Assembly (NCBI GenBank): GCA_036924285.1
Contig: JAYKYS010000007.1
Coordinates: 10,726,001-10,790,000, forward strand
DNA: 64,000 nt
Reading direction: 5' to 3'
Source of the DNA: Asterella californica
Lineage: Eukaryota > Streptophyta > Marchantiopsida > Marchantiales > Aytoniaceae
Part shown: in pieces, positions 47,500 to 59,876 of the stretch
How the letters are laid out: every line of letters starts with the position of its first letter
Numbering within the stretch: position 1 is the stretch's first letter
Made by a program: the position numbers and the translations under genes
The notes under the pieces: model-generated
The model's input: the letters and a program-made list of their open reading frames with translations, nothing else
Database searches by the model: none
Told to the model about the DNA's origin: nothing

Positions 47500-49100
47500 G
47501 TGGAGATTCGTGAGAGCATTCTTCTTGGTTTTGTGATTCATGAGTGTTTTTCAATGTTCTTCTAGTGTATATGGAGTGAAGAGTTGCAAGAGTGGTGGTT
47601 ATAGATGAATGATTTATCTTTGTTCCGGATCTTCCTTCTCAAATCTGTTTCATATCAATTTCACTACATCCATCACGATCACTTCTGATAGTCGTTGGGT
47701 AAGTTCCGGAGATGATTTCATGAGGAGATGATGGATTTGTCTATTCCAATGATTCTCTTGATCGTCATGTACAGTTACGTAAAGAGAGACTTAAAATCTG
47801 ATTGTGTACATCTTACTTTGATGATAGATGGATCTCAACTTCTCAACTAATGTTCTTTTAATCTTTGGATCGACATCCGATGTCATTATAGACAAAAAGT
47901 CACCAGTCAAATATTTATCATTAAGAATTTTGCTGAGAATTATTATAATCAACTGATAAGTTCGTCATTTCTGTTTGTCATTCTTTTCATTTTAGATTGT
48001 TTTTTAGGTTGTTATATTGACTCTGTATTAGTCTATAACTCATTTGTGTCATTCTCGTTGAATGTTTCTGCGTATTTATGTTTCATAAGAATCTTTCAAA
48101 CATGTCTCAAGGATTTTATGGTATTATTTGAACTTATTGGTGTCTAATATTTCTCGCAAGTCATATGTAGTTCACAGTGAAGAGTTGAGTGAGGAAAAGA
48201 TAAACTTAAAGCTTCTTTTGCTCTCATCGGTGTACTTTTGGATCAATGATTTTATAAAATATTCAGTCCAATATTTTCTGTAGTTTCAAGAGATTTTGAT
48301 AGACCATTTGAGAGAAAAAGAATATGGTTGGAAAGCTCCCAAGTGGAGCTACAATATGAGCTGAAGAATCAGACATTTTCATGGAGGATTGAATGTGCTA
48401 TGATCGATTGAGTGGAGAGAGATGAAATTCATACTCATTGCTATGTTTGGGTTGTTTCTCGAGACTTGTGATGATTTTTGAGGAGTTGTGAGTTGGTCTA
48501 GAGAGCATACGACAAAATGATCATTTTGGTATCAAATGCAGGTGATTCTTGATCGTTTTGGATTATCAACCAAATATTGAAGTTGAAAGATCTAGACGTG
48601 ATGTAACGAGTATTGTGACTTGTGAAAGTGATGAGAGTTTAGCTATTTCTTGAGTTCTAGGACAAATGTTTGAGTGAGAATTTTCAAGATTGAGAGATGT
48701 CTTAACAACTAGAACTTTGAAAAGTTTCATATTGGATGGTTGAATTGATGATTTATTGTCTTGGATCAAACTTACATGAGTCTGTAAAGCTCTAGAGTTA
48801 ACACAAATTAGAGTTTCATCGATATCAGAGAGGTGGATTGAGTTTTGGACCTAAAATTGTTCTGGGTAGAGCTGAAGGGTCTAGTAAAGTTTTATGTGAA
48901 GTTGGAGCACTGTTGGTCGACCGAGTTGCGAGGTGTGATGTTTCAAAGTTGAGAGAAGTTTATATTATTAACGGGTTCGGGTTCTCAGCATACATGTTGT
49001 CAACTTTTGGTTCTTTTAGAAAATTTGGGGATGAGTTTGCTGTTGAAACTTTCATGCCAGCATAGAAGACGATCTTGTGAAAGTGTTTAGAGAAAGTTTG
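47500..49100 (+). repeat. gypsy-like leader repeat L, copy 3
   Basis: It matches copy 1 (10140-11460) through GTGAGAGCATTCTTC, CGGATCTTCC, TTTCATATCAA..TTCACTACATC, TGTGTACATCTTACTTTGATG and the conserved ORF, then GGAAAGCTCCCAAG. A gag relic follows at 49.95 kb, which ties the leader to a gypsy element. Confidence 0.65.
47828..48150 (+). pseudogene. conserved leader ORF, copy 3 (one frameshift)
   Basis: ATG 47828 gives MDLNFSTNV. After a single-base shift near 47855 the frame continues FNLWIDIRCHYRQK, then FIIKNF, then YYNQLISSSF, matching copies 1 and 2. A hydrophobic tail (FVILFILDCFLGCYIDSVL) and a stop follow near 48150. The frame is therefore largely preserved despite high nucleotide divergence. 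Confidence 0.5.
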
Positions 49101-49129
49101 GAGAAAGGAGAAAGTTTCCATATTGATAA

Positions 49130-49410
49130 TTTTTTGTGTTCTTCGATACGGGTTGGTGCTTACTTCGGATTTTGGATACAGTTCTCTTTATACCACTAGT
49201 TACGTGAGTTGCACTCACGATCCTCATTTGGATTAGGGTGATCTGACCATCAGGCTAGTCGTATATTGAGTGATGACGATTGTGCAGTTTTGGTTTTGAC
49301 GTTGAGTTGCGTCCTCTGTATCACTAGCTACGTGAGCTGTATTCTTGATCCTCATTTGGGTTAGGGTGATCTCATCATTGACGTGGCAATGTCGATACGA
49401 CGATGCTACT
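49130..49410. repeat. imperfect 125 bp tandem repeat, left arm of inverted repeat
   Basis: TA[CT]CACTAG[TC]TACGTGAG occurs near 49193 and 49318, each followed by TCATTTGG.TTAGGGTGATCT. The reverse complement of the block is present at about 51200-51510, 2 kb away. Confidence 0.7.
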
Positions 49411-49939
49411 GAGGTTGCAGAAGTTACATAGAGTACTTTGGATTTAGGGCGACGAGATATTGTTGTGAAGCTTTTGTTAGCAAAAGGACGTTTTTCTTGG
49501 TTTCAGTTACCCTTCGACGGATCTTGTTCTAGGGTTAGGTTCAGAGATTGGTTAGGGATTTGGACTGCAGTTTGTAGACGACTTATGTCGGTGTTTCAGT
49601 TTTGTGTTTCACGACGGAAGTGTGCATGTTAAAGTGAGTCTCGTGATAACGTGTTTCTATCTGTTACCTTGTTCTTATACACGATATCTTCATATCCATA
49701 TATCTCACGTATTCTTGGACAACTTTCATGTGCAAAATTCATAACAATATGACATGATGATGAATTCGACGTGAAAGTCTGAGATGGAGATATCATTTGT
49801 GTTTGAACTTGGGAGACGAGTTCAACAATCATGAGCGATGACGAAGACTGGGTTGGTTGTTTGGGAGGATGTTGCTGAAGAGGGAGGAACGACATGTAGT
49901 TGTTTTGAGAGGATTGGATTGTGAGAGAGGGAGGATGAG

Positions 49940-50400
49940 GACGAGTCATGATAGTGGACGAGATGAGCGGATCAGTAGAGATACCAAGGGTGCAGTTGGA
50001 CGTAGCAACTGCACGAATGTTTCAAGCCTTCATTTTATTTTTGCGAGAAGAGCAACCGAAGAAACAAAAAGAGGCTCTAGGATTGAAGACACTTTGCCGG
50101 GTAATCGACAAGCTCGATCAATTTGATAAGAGATACATCTCAAAGTTCTTGAAATGTTATACGACGGAGATGGAATTGGATCAGATATCAAAGAACAAGA
50201 TGATCGAGACATTAAACTCGATGTTGTGCTTGAGATAAGGAAACACGTCAAGGGTTTAATGAAACATTATGAGAAGAACAGGAAAACTCTTTCACAAGCA
50301 TTATGGGAGTAATATTTCTTGAAAAACTCAGACCGAGTAACCAAGAAATCATTTATGATGTGGGTCAATCGACCCAACAAAGGTTTAATTGGTGCTTCTC
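49940..50400 (+). pseudogene. gypsy gag relic
   Basis: The frame at 49948-50235 (RMFQAFILFLREEQPKKQKE, DKLDQFDKRYISKFLKCYTT, EMELDQISKNKMIETLN) matches the gag wording at 16921 and 21630. A frameshift at about 50230 leads to IRKHVKG..KHYEKNRKTLSQAL, and stops follow. The start context GAATTCGACGTGAAAGT near 49765 is shared with 21368. Confidence 0.65.
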
Positions 50401-51199
50401 AACCATCACCTCATGCCCTTAGAATATACTTGTCAAACTCTAGGTCTGATGACTCATTTTACCCCAGCATTGAGCCTCACACATATATACTTCTAGAGAC
50501 ATGCGACCCCCTCCTCTTTGGTCTGTGAAAACTACACCACAACCTCATCATGAGATCGACCATAATTCTTAACTCTAGTGTAAGTTTAGAGAGTTCTTGG
50601 CACTAGTGGAAAGCTCTCGTTGAGATCTCTCCAGTAATATCTCAGTTGCCTCGACATCTTACATGGAGCCATCCATGATCCAAAACGTTGTTGGAGCTCT
50701 AACATTTAGTGTTTTTTTAAAAATCGTGATCTAACGCTAGACTTTGCTGTCATGGTTTGGACCAACATCCGAATAGCGCCCGACTGCGTAAAATCCACAT
50801 CTCGATCCACTCTAACTTATGTTTGAGATCCATCTTGGTCCGTTTACTTACTCTCACTTTAAAGACAGCGTTCGTTTCAGATTCCTTTAGGGCATGTTCT
50901 TACTTCCTCATCCAACATAAGCATAGCGTTATGAAAATTTTCCATGAATACGTGAGGTATCTGACTGTAAAGATATTGTGTGAAGAACAAGATAAGAGAG
51001 GAAAACACACAACCATGAGAACAAGTCCTTCTAGTATCTGAACCTCACTTCATATTCATAAATCACAAAACTGAGGAACACAAGGAAGTCATTTGTAAAC
51101 TGCACCCCAAATTTCTAATCAAGTTTTCGAATCCAAACCTAAGACAAGAACCACCAAAACATAATACCCAAGATACACCCAAACCTCAAATACTCTATG

Positions 51200-51510
51200 T
51201 GACAGTCACAACCGTAACTCTGTCGTCGTATCAACGTTATCTCTTAGTACATCACTAGCCCAAATGGTCAGATCGCTTTTTACCCTTGAGGGTCATGAGT
51301 ACAAACCACGTAGTTAAGATATAGAGAATGCAACTTGACGTGAGGATCTTAAAACCGCACTCTTGTCATTGATCGATATATGACTAGTCCAATGATCAGA
51401 TCACCCTTAACTCCAGATGGTCGTGAGTAGAAATCACACAATTAGTGGTATAGAGAGGACTATATTCAAAACTTAAAGTAGGCACCAACTCGTAGCAAAG
51501 AATCTAAAAC
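51200..51510. repeat. right arm of inverted repeat with 49130-49410
   Basis: It contains AGATCACCCTTAA and CATGAGTACAAACCACGTAGTTA-like wording, complementary to the 49.2-49.4 kb units. It also has two internal units (near 51240 and 51365). Confidence 0.65.
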
Positions 51511-53650
51511 ATATCAATTTGGGAACTTCTTCCTTTCTCTAAATGAACTTCAGATATGGATAGAGTTTACTCTCTTGATCCCAATGGTACCACGAACCTC
51601 CAAATCTGATCCCCAACAACCAAGATATCTCCAACTTTCGGTCGCAAGTGATCGAACCTCTTAAACCTCCTCCATGTGGACTAAAGTCACTCACATCGCT
51701 GTCTTGGTGAGAGTTTTCCTGAGAAGGGTGGAACCTTCTGGCTGTGATTTAACCGTGAAGGCTGTGTTGTGCCTACTCAGAGAAGCGTTGGGCTTCTGGT
51801 TGTGGTGGATCACTCAAGGGATAGGCCTTTTAGGTTACAACAGAGCACTATGAGCACTCATACAGATATGTATGAACCTCTAATTTACTCAGAAGGCAAA
51901 GCCTGGACCTTCATAGTTTTCCAGGCTCCTAAATTTCTCTTACATGTAAAAGAGACCCCACTGAGCACACACACGAAGTTTCAGCTTGAGATCAAATTTT
52001 GACACCAAGATATGGACAAAAAAGTTCTGATCAAAGATATTGCGGCAGTTTCTGATACTCAGACAGCTATTTCAACCTATAACAGAAAATTGGCTCAATC
52101 ACTTTCGAAGATTCTTACAGGATTTGGAGTCTACAGGATGCTAAACACCCCTTTGAAGTTGGGACTCCTGATTGTACACAGAACTCCAGATCTCGTTCTC
52201 TGAAGTTGCTGCTCTAGATTGAGAGCTTTTCAGACCCCCTCTGCTTCAGCGGCCTCCCTGAATTACTCACTCACTCAAGTGACTTGAAACTTTTTAGACA
52301 GTCATAGCCCTGTTGACAGTGAATGCAACCACGAAGGTTTGAAGCAATTTCCTCAATTCTGCTGCAATTGACACTGAAAACCTCAAATCCAACAAAAGTG
52401 ACGCATTTTTGATACAATCCAAACTTCAATTGGGCATAACTCCTTCTTTATTGCTCCAAATCGATCAAGAATTTCACTGAAAGTTCTTGGCACGACGAGC
52501 TCTATCTTCCTGTGCTCTCAGATTTCGCAGTGTCCTCACCAAATGCTCGAACTCTCCTTTAGACCTCTGTTTCTAAATTTAGAGTTTTACAAAAGACAAA
52601 AATGGACCAATGGGAATTCATAGCTCCACTTGGTTGTCCTTTAGTACCCTAATCCATGTGGTAACTTAACTTCACTCATATACTACCATGTTAGCTCCCC
52701 TAAAATGCCATGGTGAATCTTAAACTACTTAAAATGACACGCAACCCTGAAAGATAACTTAAACCAGCTAGAAAGCGTGTATGCGCGACAAGTAAGTACA
52801 ACCCATGAGCTTAAACCCCTATCAGCATGGAAACCCGAAGTTATGTACATTGAACATCATAGACAAGTAAGAAGTCACTTGCACAAGCGCACAAATGCTT
52901 GAACAAGATAACTAGCATACTATCAGCCTACTAGGACTTAAAACGTATAGCACAACGATGTTAATATATGCATGAAGGACTAGGAGTAACATTGAGCTAA
53001 CTTCTATCGCTACTAACTCCCAAGTGTCGGAGTATAAGCGTAACCCGTAGCCACCAATGTCCACAGCCTCCAGAATCGACTTCTCTAACGTCTTAACTTC
53101 ACTCAGAGAGACTAACTCCTAGCAGAGAGGTGAATCATTTACTATGTGAAATGATTCACATCACGACACCGCCTAAACGGATCGCTTGATCTAAGAACCG
53201 TCTCCTCTCATAAATAGATCCTACTACCTTGAACCCAACAAAACTTCAAACAAGCAGTTTGGAGTTCTTCTCACGAAATATAACTAGAAATTTGATCGTA
53301 GGAAACAAAAATCTAACAAAAATCGGTCGTTTACGGCTCAAGCTCTCTCACCACGTCAAATACAACAATCCAATCCATGTACGATCGCCTCTTATGCGTA
53401 GATGAAGACACCTTAATCGCATAAGCATCAAGAACAAAGAACTTGGTCCACCGATCGTGAAGACAAACCAACCGCAAATCGCAAGTAAACAGAAACTGAT
53501 GAAAACCTTCTCCATGTGAGTCGATCGCGCGATGAAGCTTTGTAACATCTTCAGTTTCTTGAAGAACTCGATGTTTTGATCCGATGGATCTAAGGACAAC
53601 AAGTTTAAACTATGGAACGGTTTGAACGGTCCAACTCTCCTTCATAGACG
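51511..53650 (-). repeat. dispersed repeat R2, inverted and permuted copy
   Basis: This is the minus-strand relative of 12331-14180, with segments in different order (see copy 1). A translation patch at 53602-53348 (LSLDPSDQNIEFFKKLKMLQ) matches 12440-12540. CTCTCACC..GTC..ATACAACAATCCAATCCA at about 53348 corresponds to 13870-13925. Only broken ORFs are present. Confidence 0.6.
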
Positions 53651-53774
53651 ACTGAAACACACCAATCCTCCCTCCCTATGACTTAATTTCTCTTAGAACA
53701 CATAGCACGATCCACCTCTTCACGAATCGTCTTATCCTATGCGTCACATGCACAAATCTGAACCCAATGACTCC

Positions 53775-54175
53775 TTGTGCGCATGCATTCGACCTTCCAA
53801 TTTCTAGAGATGTTCATTGACAAATCGCAAGTACAAGCTAACTCCTTAAACACCCAGTTTTCACAGTAGATGAACTCTCCAGAATATGATCAAGCAGGCT
53901 CTTGTGACTTAGTATAGCGCTAAGAACCACAAATATCCAGTCAACGAACTAAGTCTTGGCTCAAACTTCATATGGTCATCATTAAGCATCCAAATGAATA
54001 GATGAAGTGCCCAAGGGAACCTTACAACAAGCTCTACCACTTGGTGCTTTGAGAATGTAGATCTGAAAGTAGATCAAAAGTCGTTATTTACCTTCATAAG
54101 CATCTTTGGGACGAAAATATAGAACCATGCAATTCACTTTCAAGTAGAAGCAGGTCAATATGACAACGTTCCAAC
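53775..54175. repeat. dispersed repeat R1, copy 2
   Basis: It aligns directly with 8690-9190: CGCATGCATTCGACCTTCCA, GAACTCTCCAGAATATGA, TCATCATTAAGCATCC and GATCTGAAAGTAGATCAAAAG. It is non-coding. Confidence 0.75.
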
Positions 54176-56770
54176 CTTGGTTCAAAGAACCACTTAGGGT
54201 TCTTCTATTCCTCACTTCTCGACCAAGCCGTGAACTCCTACTCATAGTCTTCACAACCTAGCGCAAGTAAGATTCTTCTGATGACTCATGATCTAGTATT
54301 AGACTAGGATCTCTTGGTCCAAACCAGCGTCCGACTAACGCTCATCTATATTGGACTCAATCCGTTCGGACTTATGTCTCAGATACACATCTCATATTTA
54401 CAAACTTACCTCTTTATGCAAGTTTATGGTTCATATGGGATTCTTTTGGGATATGTTCTTATGTCTTTGTCCAGAGAATGACTTAGAGTTTATCTGTTCC
54501 TAACTTCTCGGTCAAGTTGTGAAGTCCTACTCTTATTGTTCACAACTTAGTGCAAGTCAAGTAGGGTTCCGTTGTCAAACGGCTATGTCTCATCACTCAC
54601 CTTGACAAAATTGCAAAACCTTCGATATTCTCCTTCAGCTTCACTCACATTCGATAACAATCACTTCGATCTGAATAGTATCACATGTATTGGAAGGCAT
54701 TCGAGAACCAGATCAGCTAGTGTTAGATTCTAACTCACATTCTATCAAGAACTACAGAATAAATAAATAACGCAAAGCCTTTGGATAGTAGGCTGTGTAG
54801 GCACAAAAAGCTCATTCTTTATAGAACTACACTCTTGCCTTATCACCCTCAAGATATATCCAGTCAGCATGTGCATCCATTTTCACAAAGATATTATAAT
54901 ATTCAGCTAGCATGGTGTGTAGACACTTCTACCTACCCGGCTTATCTGGTAGAGATGCTATGCTTCTTGCATGTGTGTCCTCAGACCTCGATGACATCTT
55001 TTTGACAAGATTTTCAGCCTGAAACCCCCGATGCGTCAAGGCCCTTAGTAAAGCATATTCGTTTGGTCTACTATTGGTAAGTTCTCATATCTCTAATTTT
55101 CATGTCACGTATTTCGTTGCTACCGATGAACCACAGAGGAAATAAGCAGATCTCGTTCAGCAGAAACCAGGTAGCCAGTCTATACAAGTGAGATAAGGGC
55201 TACAGATTGGACTTGTGCTAACTGAAAGTGGAGGAACCACTGATCAAATCAAGTATACATTACAGTCAAAACCTCAAAAATTTCAAACAAATCATGAACA
55301 CTCAAAGAGGTAATCCTCAGATCACCCCTTTGAAATCACTAGCATGTTTAACAACTGGCTTCTTCATAAGAGATTCAAAATATGAGCGGTGCGCAACCAA
55401 GAATAACAGGATGGTACATTGATTCAACGTAATGAACAACAAAGGTGGTATAGACTTATTCATAGAAACTAGAGTCATATTATTTTGTCATTTATCATAG
55501 TTACAATAGATAAATTATAGTATACTACTTGTTCATCAGATATCAAGATACATTAAAATGTACTTAGAATTATCGAATGAGTAATAAACAACAAAGAATT
55601 GAAGTCAATTGAGACACATATGACTCAAAACTATCAAAGCTTTAGTTTCTTATGTGAACAAGACATAATTCAAGAGCAATTCTTATTCACTTGGTGCAAT
55701 AAGTATGATGAAAGATGCACAAAAATCATAATCCACTTATTGAAGCAACAACATTGTTGCATCAAAAGTATAATCCTCCAATAGAAACACACAACCACAA
55801 TCCATTATAGAACGACATCAATGTTTCACCAAAAGTGGACACATCCATTATAGACACAACATCACTGATATAGACATACGCAAAACAAAACCGTAATCAT
55901 TTTCTACAAGCAACAATATAAACAAGACTAAAGAAATGGAAACGAATTAAACAATCAAGAGTAACAAAAGTGGTACTATATTGATTCAACGTTCAAACAA
56001 ATAAAAAAATGGAAAGAAAGCTCTAAGAGAACTAATGTCGATGTAAACAAGTTCTGTCACTAGAACTGTTATAACTATATGGATGTCTTTAGCACATAAA
56101 ATGATAGAGATTTATATTGTGATTTGTGTAGAGAACAAACAAAACTGAAAGATCTCACTTAAAAGAGATGGACTATAGTTGGTTCTATCTCTGGAACGGG
56201 TTCCATAAACATGCATCATTCATCAAGCGTGCTAGCATTTTATTTCCACTACTATGACGTGCAAATTGTTAGTATGAAATCTTATTTCAGGTAATGGATT
56301 GACTGTATTTATCTACGTATAGTTCAAAGTTTATAATATAAAATCAATGATATATTAATTACCATGGATGTGATATTTCTCTTTGACATTAAGTATGTAA
56401 ATTGTTTTTATTACGTTATCGTGTCGTGGATCAGATATTTGATGAAACAGATGTTTTGGAAATAAATTTAATGATACTTGTAGTGTATGTGATTTTGACG
56501 GCACCGTTGGATAGAACTCGTCGACTAGACCAAAATTGAGCTTTAAATCATTGTAAACAAACTTGGTATGACAAAGTTACAAAGATTCGAAGATTTTGTG
56601 TGTTGATGATGTGGCATGATTTGACATTGAATGTTGACGTGACACTCACTGACAAGGCAGTATGCTGACTATATCAAAATCTTGATGTGAAAAATGCTGA
56701 TTGGTCATGTTGATGACATGACCAAATGATTGGGATAAAATGAGGTGCGACGCGCACCTCACCTACTTGC
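54176..56770. other. no gene recognised
   Basis: This is AT-rich DNA with many short ORFs, none resembling a known protein. The first few hundred bases continue the degenerate repeat. I found no tRNA and no coherent transposon terminus. Confidence 0.45.
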
Positions 56771-56784
56771 CACATGCAATAGAC

Positions 56785-57580
56785 TGCAACAAGAAGTGAT
56801 CCACCAGTTACTTTATTTCGGACCGAATGATTTTGACGATGACACATGAGCTCAAGTGGGGTGTTTCCAACAGTACTTCAAGATAATAAGGATGATAAGG
56901 ACTTCTTGGAGAATTAGGATTTTTGACAGATTTTATTTCTCACAGCAGTAATCAGAATCATGCGGGAAGGATGAGTTGGCAACATGCTCGAAGAGGAATC
57001 GACCGATCACTTCAGATTCTAAAATTGACGAGAAGTGATCCACATATCATTTGCAAGAATGACGAGATGTGTGTGGCGCAGACTTAGGGAAGTGATCCAT
57101 CAATCACTTCTGAAGAATAAGAAAAATAGAAAGTTGGGACCGAGAAGTGATCCCTTGATCACTTCAGAATATTCTGAGAATCGGAGTGAGCATTAAGAAG
57201 TGATCCACATATCATTTCTAGCAACTGTAGAGAGTCAGAGCTTGGCACGGAAGTGAAGTGATCCATGGATCACTTATGTGGGTTTTGTCAAGTAGCAAAG
57301 AGGGTGACACAACTCAAAAAGAGTTTTGAGAAGTGGTCACTTTATCATATGACTTCTTTGGTTTGTCAATCGTGGAAGTGGAAAAAATGTAAGAAACAAC
57401 AAATTTTGACGTGGTATAGTCAAGGTTACAAGACTTGGTTGGAGAAGATTTGATATCTTTCAAAATCTGAGGATGAGATCTTTCATATGATATTGATATA
57501 TTTAGATTTGAATTTGAATTGAATAAAATTTACCATTCTATACTTGGGTTTGTTGAGAGAAGTGATTCGTGAATCACTCC
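56785..57580. repeat. array of GAAGTGATC/GATCACTTC dyads
   Basis: About eight dyads of GAAGTGATCC and its complement lie in 800 bp. Four successive units begin at about 57031, 57089, 57144 and 57195, and a fifth near 57253. Examples: an 8 bp stem with 6 nt loop at 57089-57110; a 9 bp stem with 4 nt loop at 57144-57165; a perfect 20 bp palindrome AAGTGATCCATGGATCACTT at 57256-57275; a diverged unit at 57559. Spacing in the core is about 50-60 bp. It lies 1.1 kb upstream of the Harbinger transposase. Confidence 0.85.
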
Positions 57581-57980
57581 TTTCTTGTGACGGCTGTATC
57601 TTCTTTAAGGAAGTCCATAGGGATAAATAGGATTCATCTCGAAGGGTTTCTTGAGTACTTTCCAGAGAGTTGATACCTATAGATTTAGGTTGAGAGTGTA
57701 AGAAACAAGAACTTCTAGAATCTTGTTGTAATTTTACTCGTAAAGGAAATATAAAATGTATAAATAATTGATTCTTTAGACTAAAGAAGACGACTTTCGT
57801 GTAATTTTGATCATTTTGATTGTACAACATCTTCCACATCTAGATAATTGGTGTATATCCAGATGCACTTCATACTAATAGTGATATGATAACGTCTACA
57901 TCAATTTTAAGCAGCAAGTCTTAAACAACTGATGGAACAAAAGAGCTGTACTATAGGTCACAAAAAAGTAAATTCAACCC

Positions 57981-58357
57981 ATGCAATGTTGCAAAAAACA
58001 CTCATTCCATAGAGAGAGCTCACAAAGAAACAAAAGACGGAAGAGAAGCAACTCTAACCTCGATGACGAACCAACTCGTAAATCTGTAAACATGGACAAG
58101 TTGATCTCCACCTGGAGATTAGCGCCAACGCTGCCAAAGAGGACAATCGGGACAATGCAATGACTTGCCAATTAAATGACTGGATCACTCTCAAAAAGAT
58201 CCTGACAGAAAACTGTTTAGACAACCTCTATCTTCACCATGTAATTCTCCATTACGATTATTATAGAATGGAAAAAGTCTTAGATTCAATGAGAAAGGAA
58301 AATAGAATCCTCTATTATGAAGAGGAATCTCTATCATATCACCAATGGTTATTGTAG
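57981..58357 (+). other. possible 5' exons of the Harbinger element (uncertain)
   Basis: Two overlapping ORFs, 57981-58163 (basic, KRRKRSN) and 58160-58357 (DWITLKKILTENCLDN, acidic C-terminus), precede the transposase. They could be upstream exons or the remains of the element's second (Myb/SANT-like) gene. I see neither a SANT signature nor clear splice pairing. Confidence 0.2.
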
Positions 58358-58676
58358 CAACTTCATGAATATACATGAATCCTAGCAAGCTAGAATCAGA
58401 AGGTACTTATCAAAACGAGAATCATTGAGGCCTTGGAGCTTCATTTCAGTTGGTCATGGAAATCTTTAACTTAATTAAGACTGGAAGTTGTGCGATCCAT
58501 TGCGAGAAAAACATTCATTTGTCTCTCAACGCTTGAAAGGTACATTGGAGTCCAGGCGTAAAGACAACCGACATGTCTTGACGTATGAGACTCGCGATGG
58601 TGTGTATGTATTCTCCAAATGTATATAATTTTATCAACATGTGAAAAAATACGTAAATATATATATCTCATTTTAT

Positions 58677-59723
58677 ATGCAGACTTACGTGGATAGCTTT
58701 ATTGCTCTCCAAATCTTTAATCGTTGTAGGGAATGGAGTTTTGGGAAACTGGTGAGTTTAGTAGAAGCTCATCCCATTTTCCACAATGAGAGTCGAGTAA
58801 AACAAGCTCACGTGTCTCTCCAACTTGCTGTTGCTTTAGATAGATTTGGACACAACGGAAATGGTGTTGCTCTTGGAAGGTCGTTGCTTCTTTGGGGCAT
58901 TGCCCATGGGACCATGGTGATGTATACTAAGAGAGTGATGCAGGCATTGGAGTCAATTCTTCGAGGATTGATTCGTTGGTCAAGTCGTGAAGAAAGGCGT
59001 GTAATCTCGGAAGCTTTTGGAGCAAAGGGATTTCTAGGATGTATAGGGTTGATAGATGAGACTCTGTTGTCTTTATCACAGAGACCTCGGGTGGATGGTG
59101 AAACTTATTATGATAGGAAATGTAATTATTCAGTGAATGCACAGGTGGTGTGTTGTCATCGAAAGAGAATTATCTTTCTCTTCACAGGTATGCCCGGGAG
59201 TTGCCAAGATATCACCTGCTTGAGAAAATCTGTGTTATGGAAACACATCGACAGTGAGTCTTCTTTGTTTGAAACAGATCAATATTTACTTGGTGATTCG
59301 GGATATTCACCACTGCGACATCTTGTTCCTTCTTTCAGGATGGCTTCAAGGGACAGAGAGAAACAAGATTTCAATACTTGTTTAGCACATGCTAGGGTCG
59401 CTAACGAACATTGTATAGGCATTTTGAAGTCCCGTTGGCATTCATTAAAACAAGTTAGAACTCAACTGAAAGAAAAATCAGAGAATCAGTTCTTAGTTAG
59501 ATGGGTAGGTTGTTGTGCGATGCTCCATAACTTTTTATTAAAAAATGAAGATGAGTGGACCGAGGACGATGGAGAGTTAGTTTTAGAATCTGAAAGAGAT
59601 CTTGAGACAATGACGAGAGAACCTTTCTCACCCCATGCCATTGGGATATACCAGAGGAATAGACTTCTTAGAATTTGTCTCGAGCATAATGGAAGACCTG
59701 GTGGATTTTTATTTAAACCTTGA
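58677..59723 (+). CDS. PIF/Harbinger transposase (HARBI1-like, DDE_Tnp_4)
   Basis: This is an uninterrupted frame of 348 codons from ATG 58677 to TGA 59721-59723, close to the usual ~350-residue HARBI1 length. It has an N-terminal helical part (HPIFHNESR, QLAVALDRFGHNGNG, WGIAHGTMVMYT). The DDE-4 nuclease has catalytic candidates D127 (CIGLIDETLLSL), D207 (QYLLGDSGYSP) and E244 (HARVANEHCIGILKSRW), plus PGSCQDIT between the two Asp. Late helices include VGCCAMLHNFLL. Role in the family: cut-and-paste transposition with a 3 bp target duplication. An AG at 58681-58682 could be a splice acceptor, so a longer spliced form is possible. No frameshifts or stops are seen, unlike the retroelements here, so this element looks young. 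A dyad array starts 150 bp downstream. Confidence 0.87.
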   Translation: MQTYVDSFIALQIFNRCREWSFGKLVSLVEAHPIFHNESRVKQAHVSLQLAVALDRFGHNGNGVALGRSLLLWGIAHGTMVMYTKRVMQALESILRGLIRWSSREERRVISEAFGAKGFLGCIGLIDETLLSLSQRPRVDGETYYDRKCNYSVNAQVVCCHRKRIIFLFTGMPGSCQDITCLRKSVLWKHIDSESSLFETDQYLLGDSGYSPLRHLVPSFRMASRDREKQDFNTCLAHARVANEHCIGILKSRWHSLKQVRTQLKEKSENQFLVRWVGCCAMLHNFLLKNEDEWTEDDGELVLESERDLETMTREPFSPHAIGIYQRNRLLRICLEHNGRPGGFLFKP

Positions 59724-59876
59724 TGTATTTGTGACCTTTTACATAAAGTTTATAAAATTTCCGGTAATCTTCTTGGTTGTTTGTGATGTATTTGTGAGCT
59801 TTTGAATTTGTGAGCTTTTTGTTGGGTGTTTGTGCTGTGCGAAAATGCTCATATCGTCCAGACTAGATAAACAGCC

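Noticed and set aside
57265..57453. 62-codon ORF with CxxC beginning MDHLCGFC
   Set aside because: It is built from the GAAGTGATCC array and its flank; coding is likely accidental.
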